DNA of 64,000 bases from positions 124,001 to 188,000 of the forward strand of contig JAHNUO010000039.1 of assembly GCA_019787685.1 (NCBI GenBank), written 5' to 3'. The notes under the pieces are model-generated. The model was not told where the DNA came from. It did not search any database and saw only the letters and a program-made list of their open reading frames with translations. This DNA comes from Chiua virens. Its lineage: Eukaryota; Basidiomycota; Agaricomycetes; Boletales; Boletaceae. Positions 1-11,445 of this stretch are shown here, piece after piece (the stretch's first letter is position 1; every line of letters begins with the position of its first letter). The position numbers were made by a program, and so were the translations under genes.

Positions 1-3000
1 CGCTGCAAAAGCTTGCATCGGCAGAAGACGTCCAACAATTAGAGCTGCTCCTCAAAGTCGCTCTCGAGACCCTCGATTCGGATGACGCAGGCCCACCCGT
101 CCAACTTCCAGAAGGCCCGAGCCTAGATTTCCCGTGGCAGGAGGGTACCGAGGACCTCGCCAAAGTATCGGAAGACGACTTGTGGGCTAATCTCGGTCTC
201 AAGGAGTCCAAACGTCTCCCATTCTTTCAGGAATTCACCGACCCCGACGGCGCGATCGAGCCTTGGTCCGATGAAGGTGAAAAATGGCTCGCATCGGACA
301 GTAACCCTCGCGAACCTTTGCGTCCGCGTTGGCATCAACTCGTCGGTATTTATCGCATGTTGGAGCGCGCCTTCGAGAGTCAGCCGGTCCTGTTGATGGA
401 TGGCGTCGGCATCGGTAAGACCTTCCAAGTCATCGGTTTCGTCGCGTGTCTCGCGTTCTTCCATCGATACTTCGAGAAGAACAACAAATTCCCCGGCGCA
501 TTTGGTATGTATACATACTACATTTTCGTCGTCGCATATTTGACTATTCAAACAAAGCAAGTAAGAAGTGGCAGGGTCAGGAGGATAATATCCCCAACCT
601 TCCCGTCGTCATTACGTGCCCCGTCAACCTCCATAACCAATGGTCTCGAGAGATCGAACGCTTCCTCAAACGCGGTACATTCGACCTCTTCCCATATACA
701 GGCAAGTTGGGCTCCCGACGCCAATGGTGGACCGATATCTTCCCCAAGAGTCAACACATCCTCCTCCATCGGATTGTCCTGGTGACGGAGAGCGTACGTG
801 CGTTCAAATATCTCCGTCGGATCGTATCCTCACGATTATTTATCAGGCGCTTCAAGACGATGCGTCGGTGGTCTTCATGGACGTTCTGCGCGACGTCACA
901 TCCACCCTCAGGAATGCCCCATCCCGAGCGACCCGAGGCGAGATCACTCTATACGGTTCGAAGTATCTCGCGCTCATCGTCGACGAGGCCCACCAAGCAC
1001 GCAAATTCAACAAGATCCACACAGCCATTTACGCGCTCCGTGCCGAATCGGCGGCGATGGTCGCGATGACGGCCACTCCTGTAATGACCAAACTGCACGT
1101 GAGTCATACGCTAACTAACTAATTATGCGACACGACAACGTCTAAATCACCAACGCAGGATCTCTGGATAATGGGCCACGTGATGGGAATCCCAGCTTTC
1201 GCGAATAAGGATAAGTTCGACGAAATGAAAAAAGAATTGAATCGGGCTCAGGCGAGGGATCGGAAGGCGGAACGTGCATCGGACGATGCAGCGGACCGAT
1301 TACGCGGGCTTCTCAAAGGACTAGAAGAGCACAATACCATCGCGAACAGCGAATTATATCCGAAGATTCAAGAATGGATGCCCCGGATCCGCGACGCGTT
1401 CGCGAAGCACGTCATCCGACGAACGCTGGACTCCGTCGACAATCTCGGAGAGAAAATATTCGGGATGCAACCGTATCGCGAGCATATCATGCTTGTCGAA
1501 CTTCGAGAGTGGGAGACACAGGCGTTATCCGCTTTGACAAGCGAAATCGCTGACGACTCGGCCCTTCCTACCATTGCGGGTGCCGGTAAAGTGAGTCCTT
1601 CTTCTTTGCTCTGGAAGCGGGCGTCAAGGACGCCCCCGCCACGCATGGCCGGACATACTCCGCATTCATCCCTCACAATCGTTGTTCGCCACGCGGGCGT
1701 CACGGAAGCCCGCCATCAGTTGTCAATAACTTTCCTGAGTGCTTGCGCAGAGATACAACTTTGCTGCACACAGCGGGCGTCCTGGACGCCCGTCTTCTGA
1801 TTCATTTTTTCGTCCGAGTTACGTTTTTTTCTCGCTACGCTGCTGACCTGTTTCACCTTTTAGAATTTCTACATCGAGTTTCGCCGCGGTCTGCTCCATC
1901 CGCACTTGAATCCTCGCGCTGGGGGCCAGTGTTGGCAGAAGCCGACATCCCTCGAGTACTGGCAAAACGAGATACCCTCGACAAAACTCGACATCTTAGC
2001 AGGCATCGTCGTCCATCACCTCGCAAAAGATAACGCTGTCCCATTGAAGGTAGACGACGATGGCATTTCGCTCAGCCCCGACTCGTCCGAAGCCGTCGCC
2101 GACGTCACACATCCAGACTGCGATCGCATCGTAATATTTTCCGCCTTCCCCTCCTCCAACGTTGCCGTCCGCGACGTGAGTCGATTCCACCCCTCCTTTC
2201 TGCATTTATCATTCATTCACATATGTAGGTATTGGGTTTGTTCGGCATCAAGACTGTCGAGCTCAACGGCAGGACGGCCCTAAACAAGCGGAAAAAAGTT
2301 CTAAACGAGTTTAGACGTTCTACTCGTGACATGGGTGCTAGGGTTCTCATTATGTCCATGGTCGGCGCTGTCGGGCTCAACCTCGCATGTGCAAATATCA
2401 TGGTGATCGCGGTATGCATTTTTTCCGTCGGTTTGACTCTGTTGCTCACCCTACTACACAGGATACCCTGTGGTCCGCTCTCGACGACGAACAGCTCCGC
2501 GGTCGCATCTACAGGTATCCGCAGCAGAAGCAGGTTCATTTTTACCGTCTCGTCGCGCGTGGGACCGCCGATGTGTTCCTCAATAACATCGCCTTCGACA
2601 AAGGAATGCTTCACCTCGCGTTCGTCGGCATGGACGAGAAAATCAGTAAGTACTCACTATAATATCCCATGTTCGTTAATACATGACATGCTTAACCGAA
2701 ATATTGATGTAGTTAACTTGTTCAACGGCGGTGATCGCAATCCGCGTGATGATCATGCCGATTCCTGGTCGGACGAGGAACCACACAGCGAGGCCATGCC
2801 CATAGATGACGTTCCGACTACGCGCAACAAGCCTGGCGCCAAGAAGTCCCGCGTTATATCCATGCAACCACCTGCCTCACCCACTCGTCCCTCCACCAAA
2901 CGCATCGCCCCGACCTCCCCGACTTCTCCGAAGCGCGCACCTCCGAAAGGAAAGAAACAGAAGCAAATCTCAGAGGGTGCCCTCACTTCGAAGGGAAAAG

Positions 3001-3590
3001 GAAAAGCCAATGAGCGCCCCGAGCAGACAGTTATCCGAGCCGTCACGCCCGTCCCATTCGCCATCGGCCTCTCAGCGGGACCTTCCTCTGCCTCTGCCCC
3101 TGCCCCTGCTCTTTCGATTTCCGCCCCCCTCGTTTCTTCTTCCTCCTTACCCACAAAGGATGTCGATATGGCAGATGCCACACACGAGGCTTGGGATCCG
3201 GAGACCGACCCGATCTTGCGACAGATACGTGCTGATCCCGATTGGGAGAAGGATCCGGACGAGCTGATGGAAATGGCCACGCTGCAGCTCAGTGGGTTAA
3301 CAGACGTTCCCGCCCTATCTCAGGCACCCATACGACCCTCGTCGCCGCTCTCGTCGCCACCATCATCTCCCGCGCAGCAGAGGATGCCTTCCATCTCGTC
3401 GGGAATCAAACCGCGCGCAGTTGCCGCCACGCCAACACCCTCCGGTTCTTCGAACCCCCGCTCCGTCGAGAAGGTAGGTGGTTTACCGCTCGTCCCAGTG
3501 GCAAGCGCTCGCTTCAAAGCCCCCGGCCCGAATCGCGGTAAAGGCAAGTCTAAGGGAAAGCGGGGAGGTGACACATCGTCCACTAAGTAG
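1..3590 (+). CDS. SNF2-like helicase/ATPase, 5' partial (cassette copy 1)
   Basis: Superfamily 2 helicase-like ATPase of the SNF2 type, expected to translocate on DNA and act on chromatin in the nucleus. The frame is open from the left edge, so the N-terminus is missing. Exons by splice signals and paralog comparison: 1-504, 558-793, 847-1098, 1159-1590, 1864-2175, 2229-2411, 2462-2645, 2713-3590; these join in one frame to about 992 visible residues and a TAG stop. Motifs in order: Walker A DGVGIGKT (399-422), a CPVNLHNQW strand motif, DEAH box (about 980-991), TATP (motif III), VGAVGLNLACAN (motif V) and DEQLRGRIYR (motif VI). The last exon encodes a Ser/Pro-rich, Lys-rich, probably disordered tail with basic GKGKSKGKRG patches. 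Intron 4 is unusually long (273 nt) and carries palindromes. All visible introns match the paralog at 56743-61393. ATPase assignment is firm; biological role unknown. Confidence 0.9.
1627..1796. repeat. Three hyphenated palindromes inside intron 4 of helicase copy 1
   Basis: Three short dyads of the form GGGCGTC-NN-GGACGCCC lie about 70-75 nt apart within the 273-nt intron 1591-1863 (near 1629, 1696 and 1779). The matching intron of the second helicase carries three dyads of the related CCGTCC/GGACGG form. Confidence 0.85.
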
Positions 3591-4389
3591 ATCCGACACT
3601 GCCCGAACCACATATGTATTCTACGAAGTCGACCCGCCTGCTATGTATGTGATGTACTTGGCAATTGTGATGTAGTTTGTGAATCATGGCAACCTGATAG
3701 TTGGCCAGGATTGCATGTTGTCGATGTAGATAAACATAAGTGTCTAAGCTTTACACCATGTGTGCCTACGCTACGATGGGTTAAACTTTTGTGCATCATG
3801 TTGACGTCCGTGATGATCGAAAGACGTCATGACCGAAGATGCGCGAATACACGATGGTGCCCGATATCACATGATCGTCAGTCCGACGCGCATACACACC
3901 CACTTTGCGCATGCAGGATCGTCACCGCATGGCGCAGCACGTTGAGGTCGTTATCACGAATGATTCCATTGGTTTTAATTGCGTTTCTATTTAACATTAT
4001 GAATGTAACAATTTATAACAATTTACATGAACTTAGTATCATAATCGGATCGACCATTTCAGTCTACATCCGATGTTCGCTCGTGAAGCCGATCCGAGAG
4101 ACGTCGTCCTTCAGCTTCAATTACAGCCGAGATCGCTAATTCAGATGATCAATATTACACACCCCACCACTCACCAACCGACTCCTGCCATGTCCACGAC
4201 CCCAGTTTGCACTCACTGTTCAGTTTTTTCTTCCGTCCGACGTACGTCCTTTCGAGACAATAGCGTGGGTGCAGTAGCGGCGTCCACAAAGACCGAATCA
4301 GGAGCGATTAATGTTTATTGAGGGCGAAAAGGCACAACACGTCACGCCAGATTTGCCGTGTGGGCTTTGTGGAGGTCGTCGCCGCGGTG
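3591..4389. other. Intergenic region between helicase and zinc-cluster gene
   Basis: About 0.9 kb separates the helicase stop from the next start codon. Short open frames here lack codon bias or recognisable motifs. The part nearest the downstream gene holds its promoter; a weak AT-rich stretch, AATATTTAAG, lies about 60 nt before the ATG. Confidence 0.5.
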
Positions 4390-4426
4390 GAGCTGAGCCG
4401 AAGGACAAAGCGGGATTATGTAACCA
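4390..4426 (+). promoter_or_regulatory. Upstream element shared by both zinc-cluster gene copies
   Basis: The block GCTGAGCCGA followed by AAGCGGGATTATGTAA lies about 85-120 nt before the ATG at 4509. A near-identical block occurs upstream of the paralogous gene (11246-11290), where other flanking sequence has diverged. Both contain CCG/CGG triplets. The role as a promoter element is inferred from conservation only. Confidence 0.55.
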
Positions 4427-4508
4427 GTGTGGTTCACGTCGGGTCGCGAATATTTAAGCTCGCCACTACGTCCTCGCTCGCTCTCAACCTTTTCCCATCG
4501 TACAAACA

Positions 4509-5822
4509 ATGTCCGATACATTTAGCATCTTCGCAGCACCCATCGAGACCCCCGAGGAGGCCGCAACCCGTCAAGAGTTTCAAGAGGCCTTGGATACCCT
4601 GCGAGCGCAGGCGATGTCCATGCCCGACGACGGCGACCACTTGGAGGAAGACCATGCCATCTGGTCTGTGGAATGGCCAAAACGTTTCGTAAGTGCTATT
4701 TTGAATTGTCCGCCGCATCGCTAAACAACATCTCACAGAATCGTTTGACCGCCGTTATGGCCACTCCCGTCGCCCGAGGCTTACGTCTTCAGGTGCCATC
4801 GGGCGACGGGCCCATGCTGAGCGACGCCCACCGAACCTGTCAGAGGTGGCTATGCGAGCAGGAAGAAGCCAGGGCGCGTGTTCAAAAGGAACGCGAGGAG
4901 AAAGAAGCTGTGGATCGCCAGCAAAAGGAACAGGAAGAAAGGGAGCGAGAGGAGGAAAACGCCAGGCAAGTGGCAGAACGCGTACGCAAGGAGACTCAGG
5001 AGCGAGAGGAGCGAGAGGCGGGAGCGTCCGGTGACGACAAGCTGGAACAGGACGCAGATCCCGACAAAAACAACGCGATGGAGGTGAGCGAGCCCACGTC
5101 ATCGAAGGATGAAGGGACCCCATGTGCGCAGACCCCCGTCGTGCGTAAACCCAGGCCCAGAATGAGGGTCGTGGTGGAGATACCACCCCGTAAGGTATGT
5201 GCTTTGCGTTTCCAATTTTCATGTGGCTAACTCGATTTCAGCGAAAGCGCGTCCCGAGCGTCGAACCCACGACCGATGAGGACGATGAGGACGACAACGA
5301 TCTCCGACGCGTCGGCACCGACCGATGCGCTCGATGCATCCAGAGACATCAAGCGGTATGCACGATTGAGGCAGGCCATACTGCCTGCATCTTTTGCTCC
5401 CGTCGCAGGCAGGGTTGCTCTCACGTGGCCCGTGCAGGCAAAGTCACGGATGGCACAAGGGCGACAACGTCCACTCAAAGTAAGTCTCCATTCTCCATTC
5501 ATCCTCCATTCACTCAATTTTCTTGACAGACACATCGGGATCGGTCACCATCTCTACGATCCGCAGCGCCCCCACGCCCGACGTAACCGACGTTTCGGAT
5601 GCCGGCGGTTCGGACGCTCCGCGACTCCGATCTCGCAAGTCCCTGCCACCTCATGCGGCAGTTATGAGGTCGGAGGTTGACAGGTGGTTGTTGGATGTCG
5701 AAGCCGCACGTTCAAACCACCAGGCTGCGGTCGCACAGGCCCGACAGGCCGAACTCCACCTTCAAGCAGTGGAACGAGGCGCACGTCGGGCCCAACAGGC
5801 CCTCCAAGCTATGTTATGTTAG
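4509..5822 (+). CDS. Zinc-cluster coiled-coil protein, copy 1
   Basis: Four exons, 4509-4688, 4739-5194, 5242-5479 and 5530-5822, join to a 388-residue protein. Start: first ATG after a CT-rich leader; the paralog at 11446 begins the same way (MSDTFSIF versus MSNTFDIF). Order: a conserved N-terminal block of about 90 residues with a WSVEWPKR motif; a Glu/Arg-rich coiled coil (about 95-175); an acidic stretch; six cysteines C241, C244, C252, C261, C264, C271 with spacing CX2CX7CX8CX2CX6C; and a C-terminal Ala/Arg-rich helix after MRSEVDRW. The cysteine pattern resembles the fungal Zn2Cys6 binuclear cluster, but the second gap is 7 rather than 6 and the cluster is internal. DNA binding in the nucleus is plausible but inferred. 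It sits between the helicase and the large unknown gene on the same strand. Confidence 0.85.
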
Positions 5823-5842
5823 TTAGTTAGTTAGTTAGTTAA
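5817..5842 (+). repeat. Short TTAG microsatellite
   Basis: About six tandem TTAG units overlap the stop codon and 3' UTR of the zinc-cluster gene. Not telomeric (no TTAGGG). Confidence 0.9.
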
Positions 5843-5939
5843 TACATCATCATTGTATCTACGTAGATCATAAATTTGTCCAGTGTTCAGTGCGCCCCAA
5901 CGCCGTCGGGTAAGAGTGACATGCATGATATTTCGGATG

Positions 5940-6440
5940 CGGATGTAGGCTTCCTGGACGCCCACACTGCGCTTGCGATGCGTGGTCACGTGGTCGTTCC
6001 CACGCATCCCAAGCACCATGTGGGCGTCCTGGAAGACTACATCCGCATCCGAAATGTCATGTCACATGACTATGTTCTCACACGTCAAAAGCACAGTGTC
6101 AGCGTCCTGGAAGACCACATCCGCATCCGAAATGTCATGTCACATGACTTTGTTCCCACACATCAAAAGCACAGTGTCAGCGTCCTGGAAGACCACATCC
6201 GCATCCGAAATGTCATGTCACATGACTTTGTTCCCACACATCAAAAGCACAGTGTCAGCGTCCTGGAAGACCACATCCGCATCCGAAATGTCATGTCACA
6301 TGACTTTGTTCCCACACATCAAAAGCACAGTGTCAGCGTCCTGGAAGACCACATCCGCATCCGAAATGTCATGTCACATGACCTTGTTCCCACACATCAA
6401 AAGCAGTGTCAGCGTCCTGGAAGACCACATCCACCGATTC
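5940..6440 (+). repeat. 78-bp tandem array with a dyad in each unit
   Basis: Five to six units with a 78-bp period (for example unit marks at 6093, 6171 and 6249) follow the zinc-cluster gene. Each contains GCGTCCTGGAAGAC, a decayed version of the dispersed palindrome, plus two CATGTCACATGAC-like E-box dyads. Because 78 is a multiple of three, long frames stay open in two phases; these are treated as non-coding. Confidence 0.9.
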
Positions 6441-6449
6441 AGCGCATGA

Positions 6450-7268
6450 GCGCATTTTCAATTTAAGTGACGCGTATAATACGCCCAATGAATGTTTGAT
6501 TTAGTCACATATAAAATGTATGACAGAATGCAAGCTAATATATAGGTAGGAACAGCATGAATGCTTTGAGGCATGCACATAGGATCTCACGTCGGGTTCA
6601 CGATGTGCGGGAGATCGGCAATATTGAGCCAAAAGCAAATATTACATCGACAGCCCGTATGCTCGTCCATCAAATGGTCTCGTGACCGATCCGTTGCAAA
6701 TCAGATTGCAAATCCTAGAGGCCCCGTCGGGTGAGCCGCGTCAGAACCGAACGTCTCTTCATGCAGACGTCCTTGACAGTAGTAGGAGTCATACTGAACA
6801 TCTTCACACGACGCTGATACAGCATTCTTGGAGCAAATACTGCATCAGACCCATGGAGGCTTGGGATCGTCGGTCGGACTAGCTCACATCCGATAGCCCT
6901 TGTCGGAACCCCTGACCATGATCACCAGTCAGCTTTGTCGTTCCATGGGTGTCTACAGGCCTGGAAACCTCTGTCGTCCACGTGATGTCCTTCACACCGA
7001 ATGCGCACCGTCGTCCGCGACGCCCAAAGTAACTTCACTCTGGTAAGATCAGAAATTCCACATAGATCGATCAGATCACTTATTTTCACCGCCCGAATTC
7101 TAGACCTCAGTTCCCGACTGATAATACCCCTGTTCACCAACCCTTATGTTCACCCTAAACACCATTTCCCCTCGTATATTCTTTCTCACACACACTCTTT
7201 CTTCTTTTCTCCATCATCATCATCCATCATATACTTAGCACCCAGCTTAGTCCATCCAGCCCATCACA
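6450..7268. other. Intergenic leader of the large unknown gene
   Basis: No gene recognised. The last 120 nt are CT-rich (runs of TTCTTTCTC and CATCATCATC), a common fungal core-promoter and transcript-start signature, ending at the ATG at 7269. Confidence 0.5.
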
Positions 7269-10111
7269 ATGCCCATGCGACTTTATCCCGACGATCGTGA
7301 ACCCGAGCCCGTCCAGTTGACTCTGTCGGAATTCGTACGCGAAGCCTCGGGATACTATAACGCCATCGGAAACCACAATCGTGACGATGAACTCGAATTT
7401 CTCAAGTTTGTTTTAGCAGGTCGGCGTGGTTTGCAGCTGAACGATCAGCGCTCCATCACCGTCAACGCCATTCAGGGACAACCCGACATCGATCGTGTCA
7501 CAGCTACTCACGACTACGATTCTTTGATCGGAACCACCCAAACCCTCCCATACCTCGTCGCCCTCACCGTCTGGCCTGTCCCCTCCTTTAGGGATACACT
7601 CAAATCCAACAATCATGTCACTTCCATAGCCTACAATCAAGCGGTATGTCCGTCTCGATGTTAATCTAGCCTTCCGCTAATTTATTTGCCTTCTTTGATC
7701 TCTTAGAATGTCGCTGTCCGCGTCCCCATGCATTCAATCCCTAATCTTGCTTTAGGCAAGGTCGCCAATCGCTCCGTCATCCGAGTCTTCTTCCCGCGCA
7801 TGTATCGGGCATTCGATTCTAACAAGATATCTAGACCCGACATCGAACTAATCTATGGTCGTTGTTTGCGTCCCATCATCAGACGATTGATCCCGAATCA
7901 AGCTACTCATTGGCCTCCCACTTACAATGCTGCAGTGGAAACCAGTCGTGATCGTGCAGGTCGTTTCCACATCGGATCGCTCGACATTCCCGCTCATCTT
8001 CTCCCCGAGTTCTCCGCAGCCTACCTGGAGTCCATCCAAACGCTACGTCCTTACTTCCAAGATGCATATTTTGGTCATGAACTTCGTGGGTGGAAAGGTG
8101 CCACCGTCCATAATTTGGATCCCGATGCCGATGAAGACCAACCCGATGAAGACCAACCCGATGAAGCCGAAGGAGACTTCAATGCCATCCATGAGCGTGT
8201 CAATGCTTTGAATGATCTCACTAGAGTCCTTGATATGGATGCAATCAATCAAGATCAGTGGTTGATTGACATCGGCATTGAATTTGGTGTTCCAGACCAG
8301 GTTGTAACTTGGCGATCCTTGGGTCATGAATCACTGGTTCATTATCTTATACCTGAACTTGAACATCCTGCCAGGGCTCTTGGGAGAAGCAAAAAATACT
8401 ATATTGACAACCAAATGCACCTCAAAGACCTTGCTGGATTTCGTTGGACCCCAGGCTCACATTCCGACACCATCCACTATGTCCAGGCATACACAACGGA
8501 AAAAGCAATTTCCTATCAGCTTCATCAAGGAATATTCTCCCTTCGGAAGCCTTCGGAATTGCTTACTCATCGGGTCCGTACAAAGCTCATCAAGGATCTT
8601 CAAGAACAAAGCCAAATTATCTACACTTGCACAGGGGATGATGACAATGAAGACAGTGTCCCTCAAGAAGGTTGTGCTCGTCTGGAAGTCAGAGTACTCT
8701 TATCTCAGGCCGATCAAATCTTGAGACGGTTCCCTCGAAATCTGTTGAATCTTACAATGGTTCAAATTCCTGCTCCTCATTGGTGGTCAGTGTTTTTGAA
8801 TTTTTCTTTCGTAACCTCATAGAGTTTTCATCACATCTATCTAGGTATTTCAAGTGGCTTAGACTTGCTGGTGCATATACAATCATTCAAAACATTCACA
8901 GCACTGCTGCAAAGGATCGCTCCTCAGAAAATAATCTTGCTCTTGGTGCAATGGCCATTTGGATCATTAATGGAGCACACCGAACACCAGTCTATCGCAT
9001 GCTGGGCTTGGCAAAGGAGGCCTGTCCAGAGATACTTCTCAATGGTGATGAAGATCCTGAAGATCCTGATGCCCTCACTACTCCTTTGATGTATGATGCT
9101 GGGGTCTACTTCTTATGTGACATCATATCAGATGCTCGAACCCACTCCTATCGTATTCCATTCTCGAAGACCTTTACACAACAGTTTATTACTCAAGCAT
9201 ATGAAGTTGGGACCATCAATGAACTTCAACATCTCTTGGATGCAGGAGAGATTCCAAGAGGTCATCAACATCAACAACCTGGAGGACAGGTAGAAAGGAC
9301 AAAAAATCGTTCAAGCAATCACACATATAATATTGGTCAAATGCGACCTGCCGATCGACTCTTGCCTGCCATTGGACGTCGCTTGGATGGTCTTCCTCTT
9401 CCTGAAGTAGAACAACCACATGGAGCTGATGTGGATTATTTTCACCAACATGGAGGTGGGAACCGTGAGATTGCTATGGAGGAAGAAGAAGCAAACAATG
9501 ACGATGAAAACCCTCTGAAAAAAGAGGTACAACTAATTCTTGAACAGATGTTCTATGACATCATTCAGGAATCTCCCAACAAAAAAAGCCGATGGAATGG
9601 TGCATGGACAAACATTCCTCAAGCTTTTCGTGAACAACTTGCAGTAGAAGACTTGTATCTGCGGCCAGAACTTCCATTCGAGGCTGTCCAATATGTCCTC
9701 TGCTCAAGTGGAACTTGGGCTTTCCATTTCGACCGGTTTTTTCCTCCCAGGGTTCCAGGACATGTGGGACAAAATTTCGGCAAAGCTCGGTATTATCATA
9801 CCTATCTCAGTCTTGTTCGGCGACTCCCATCTGCTCAACTGGTATGGGTTCGTGAAGAACTTCGTCGAAAATTCAACAGTCTGGCCTGGATACCATATAC
9901 AGGAAGTGATCGAATGTGGTGCACTAGAAAAGCATCTGGATCAGGTTGGCGCTATCTTCCAAAAGGTAGAACAGAAGGGCCTCAGATAGCAATCAATTCA
10001 AGAGTCATTCTTCGCTTGGGATTGCAAACTAGACTTCGTGCACCTCCAAGGGTTGAAGACTTTAGAGAGGAAGAAGAAGAAATGGAGGTGGAGGAAAGGG
10101 AAGACGAATAA
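7269..10111 (+). CDS. Large conserved cassette protein of unknown function
   Basis: Three exons, 7269-7643, 7707-8785 and 8845-10111, give a 906-residue protein with consistent splice phases. I do not recognise the family. Visible features: an acidic tandem repeat (DEDQPDEDQPDE, 8127-8166); a Trp/Tyr-rich central part; an acidic linker around 9480-9510; a conserved C-terminal block with FHFDRFFPP, GQNFGKARYY, WIPYTGSDRMWCTR and a Glu-rich end. The C-terminal block is shared with the gene on the minus strand at 63233-64000 (FDRMFPAQ, GQNFKQASYY, WIPYTQSDKMWCTR), which confirms a real coding family. No signal peptide or membrane segment is obvious. CpG is frequent in the first exon and early second exon, then much scarcer from about 8.2 kb to the stop, though the frame stays open. 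Lies between two zinc-cluster genes on the same strand. Confidence 0.85.
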
Positions 10112-10384
10112 ATTGAAAAAGAGAGTCAAACTATAGTATATATTTTGTTATGGATTGATGTGTAAAAATTATGAGTCCCTATGTCGGTCCCGACATTCGG
10201 TCCGACATTAACTTTGCATACACAATTTAGTCATGACCAACACGAACGATGTTTCGGCCGTAGTGTCGGACCCCCCCAACCCCCAAGCTCACCAGGTTGT
10301 TTTGATCAAATCAACAATTTGGCCGCCTTGCAACTCGGTGAAAACCTTCGAGTCATATTCGGTCCAGCAGTGTATGTCCCCACG
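10112..10384. other. Intergenic spacer with GTCGG/CCGAC dyads
   Basis: No gene. Around 10181-10206 the sequence has overlapping dyads GTCGGTCCCGAC and TCGGTCCGA, and again CGGCCG and TCGGACC near 10255-10275. Possible binding-site cluster; no assigned role. Confidence 0.4.
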
Positions 10385-10545
10385 CTATATCCGTTCTAGC
10401 TGTACTATGCTCGTTGCCACTCTGCGACTGTCATCGCCCCTACCCCATCTCTCGTAGAGGAACATGCAATCAATCTCATCGGGCATCAAAGCACGCGTCG
10501 CTGCCACTACGTCGGGGCCATTTCAAAGTTAATCCGGCACCGGCA
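10385..10545 (+). pseudogene. Eroded relic of a helicase 3' end
   Basis: This short stretch resembles the last exon of the helicase at 3330-3535: a segment reading like MQSISSGIKARVAA matches MPSISSGIKPRAVAA, preceded by Ser/Pro-coding sequence and followed by a TTTCAAAG block matching RFKAPGP. It is frameshifted and has no upstream helicase domain. It lies about 1.0 kb before the second zinc-cluster ATG; in copy 1 the same motif lies about 1.1 kb before its zinc-cluster ATG. I read it as the remains of a duplicated helicase/zinc-cluster pair. Confidence 0.6.
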
Positions 10546-11245
10546 CGATCAATATGAAGACTATAAGTAGCACTCCACTGATTCCAGCGACGCGGAGTCG
10601 TCTCACCACTTCTGGACACGGCCGCGATCGTAGGAGAACCAGGGAAAGGCGACTCATTGCTCCGGAATGCTGGACAGTGAATCCCGACACGTCCCGAATG
10701 CACAAAATAACTTTTAGCAGTTGACGACTGCACGCAGTGACTATGCCGCCATGTCCGATGACCCATCTGACTTTCAGATACCGTGTAAAGAACCCGACAG
10801 AATCGTCCCGATGCCCACACCGGGACTGATGTAGATAATCATTGATTGCTTTATTCTCCGATATGCTATGCTATGCTGCAATGATTGGCATCGGCGTCCA
10901 CGACGACCGACACGTAGCCTGTGAACTGGCAAAACTGCCAACTCCCCGATACGATACAATCACTCTACGTAAGTCGTCTCCGACGCTCTCTCACACATAA
11001 TGTGGTCGTCCGATACATTTTCGAAGCCGTGCACTCGGTGGGCGTCACGGACGCCGCGTTATTCTGTGATACGATCTTGTTTGTAAATGTAATTATTACA
11101 AATGCTACCTATGCACCCCAGTGCTACGATTTGTTGCTGGTCAACACTACGCGCGTCGTTGCGGCGTGGGTGACGACCGAAACTTATCAACCGAAAATAA
11201 ATTTATTCGTCACAACAATTAACTTACGTCAGCTTGACTCTGTGG
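10546..11245. other. Intergenic region before zinc-cluster copy 2
   Basis: No intact gene. Contains a palindrome copy GGGCGTC-AC-GGACGCC near 11040 and a weaker one near 10888. Position and spacing correspond to 3591-4389. Confidence 0.5.
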
Positions 11246-11290
11246 GGCTGAGCCGACAGTAGCCGAAGGTCTAAGCGGGGTTATGTAAGT
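11246..11290 (+). promoter_or_regulatory. Upstream element shared by both zinc-cluster gene copies
   Basis: GGCTGAGCCGA, then a short insert, then AAGCGGGGTTATGTAA, matching 4390-4426. It lies about 155-200 nt before the ATG. Function inferred from conservation. Confidence 0.55.
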
Positions 11291-11445
11291 GGTGTGTCAG
11301 TCGCGTCGGAGCTTAATATTAACTAATAACTAATATGGTTAGTCGCGTCGATTACATAAGTAATGTGGTCGCGTCACAAACGCGCCAAAGTCGTTTTCTT
11401 CGGCAAACTTCTCGACCTTCTCCCACTACTTCAATCCCATCTACC

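Noticed and set aside
5876..6466. 196- and 158-residue frames over the 78-bp array
   Set aside because: Period divisible by three keeps frames open in more than one phase; no codon preference for either.
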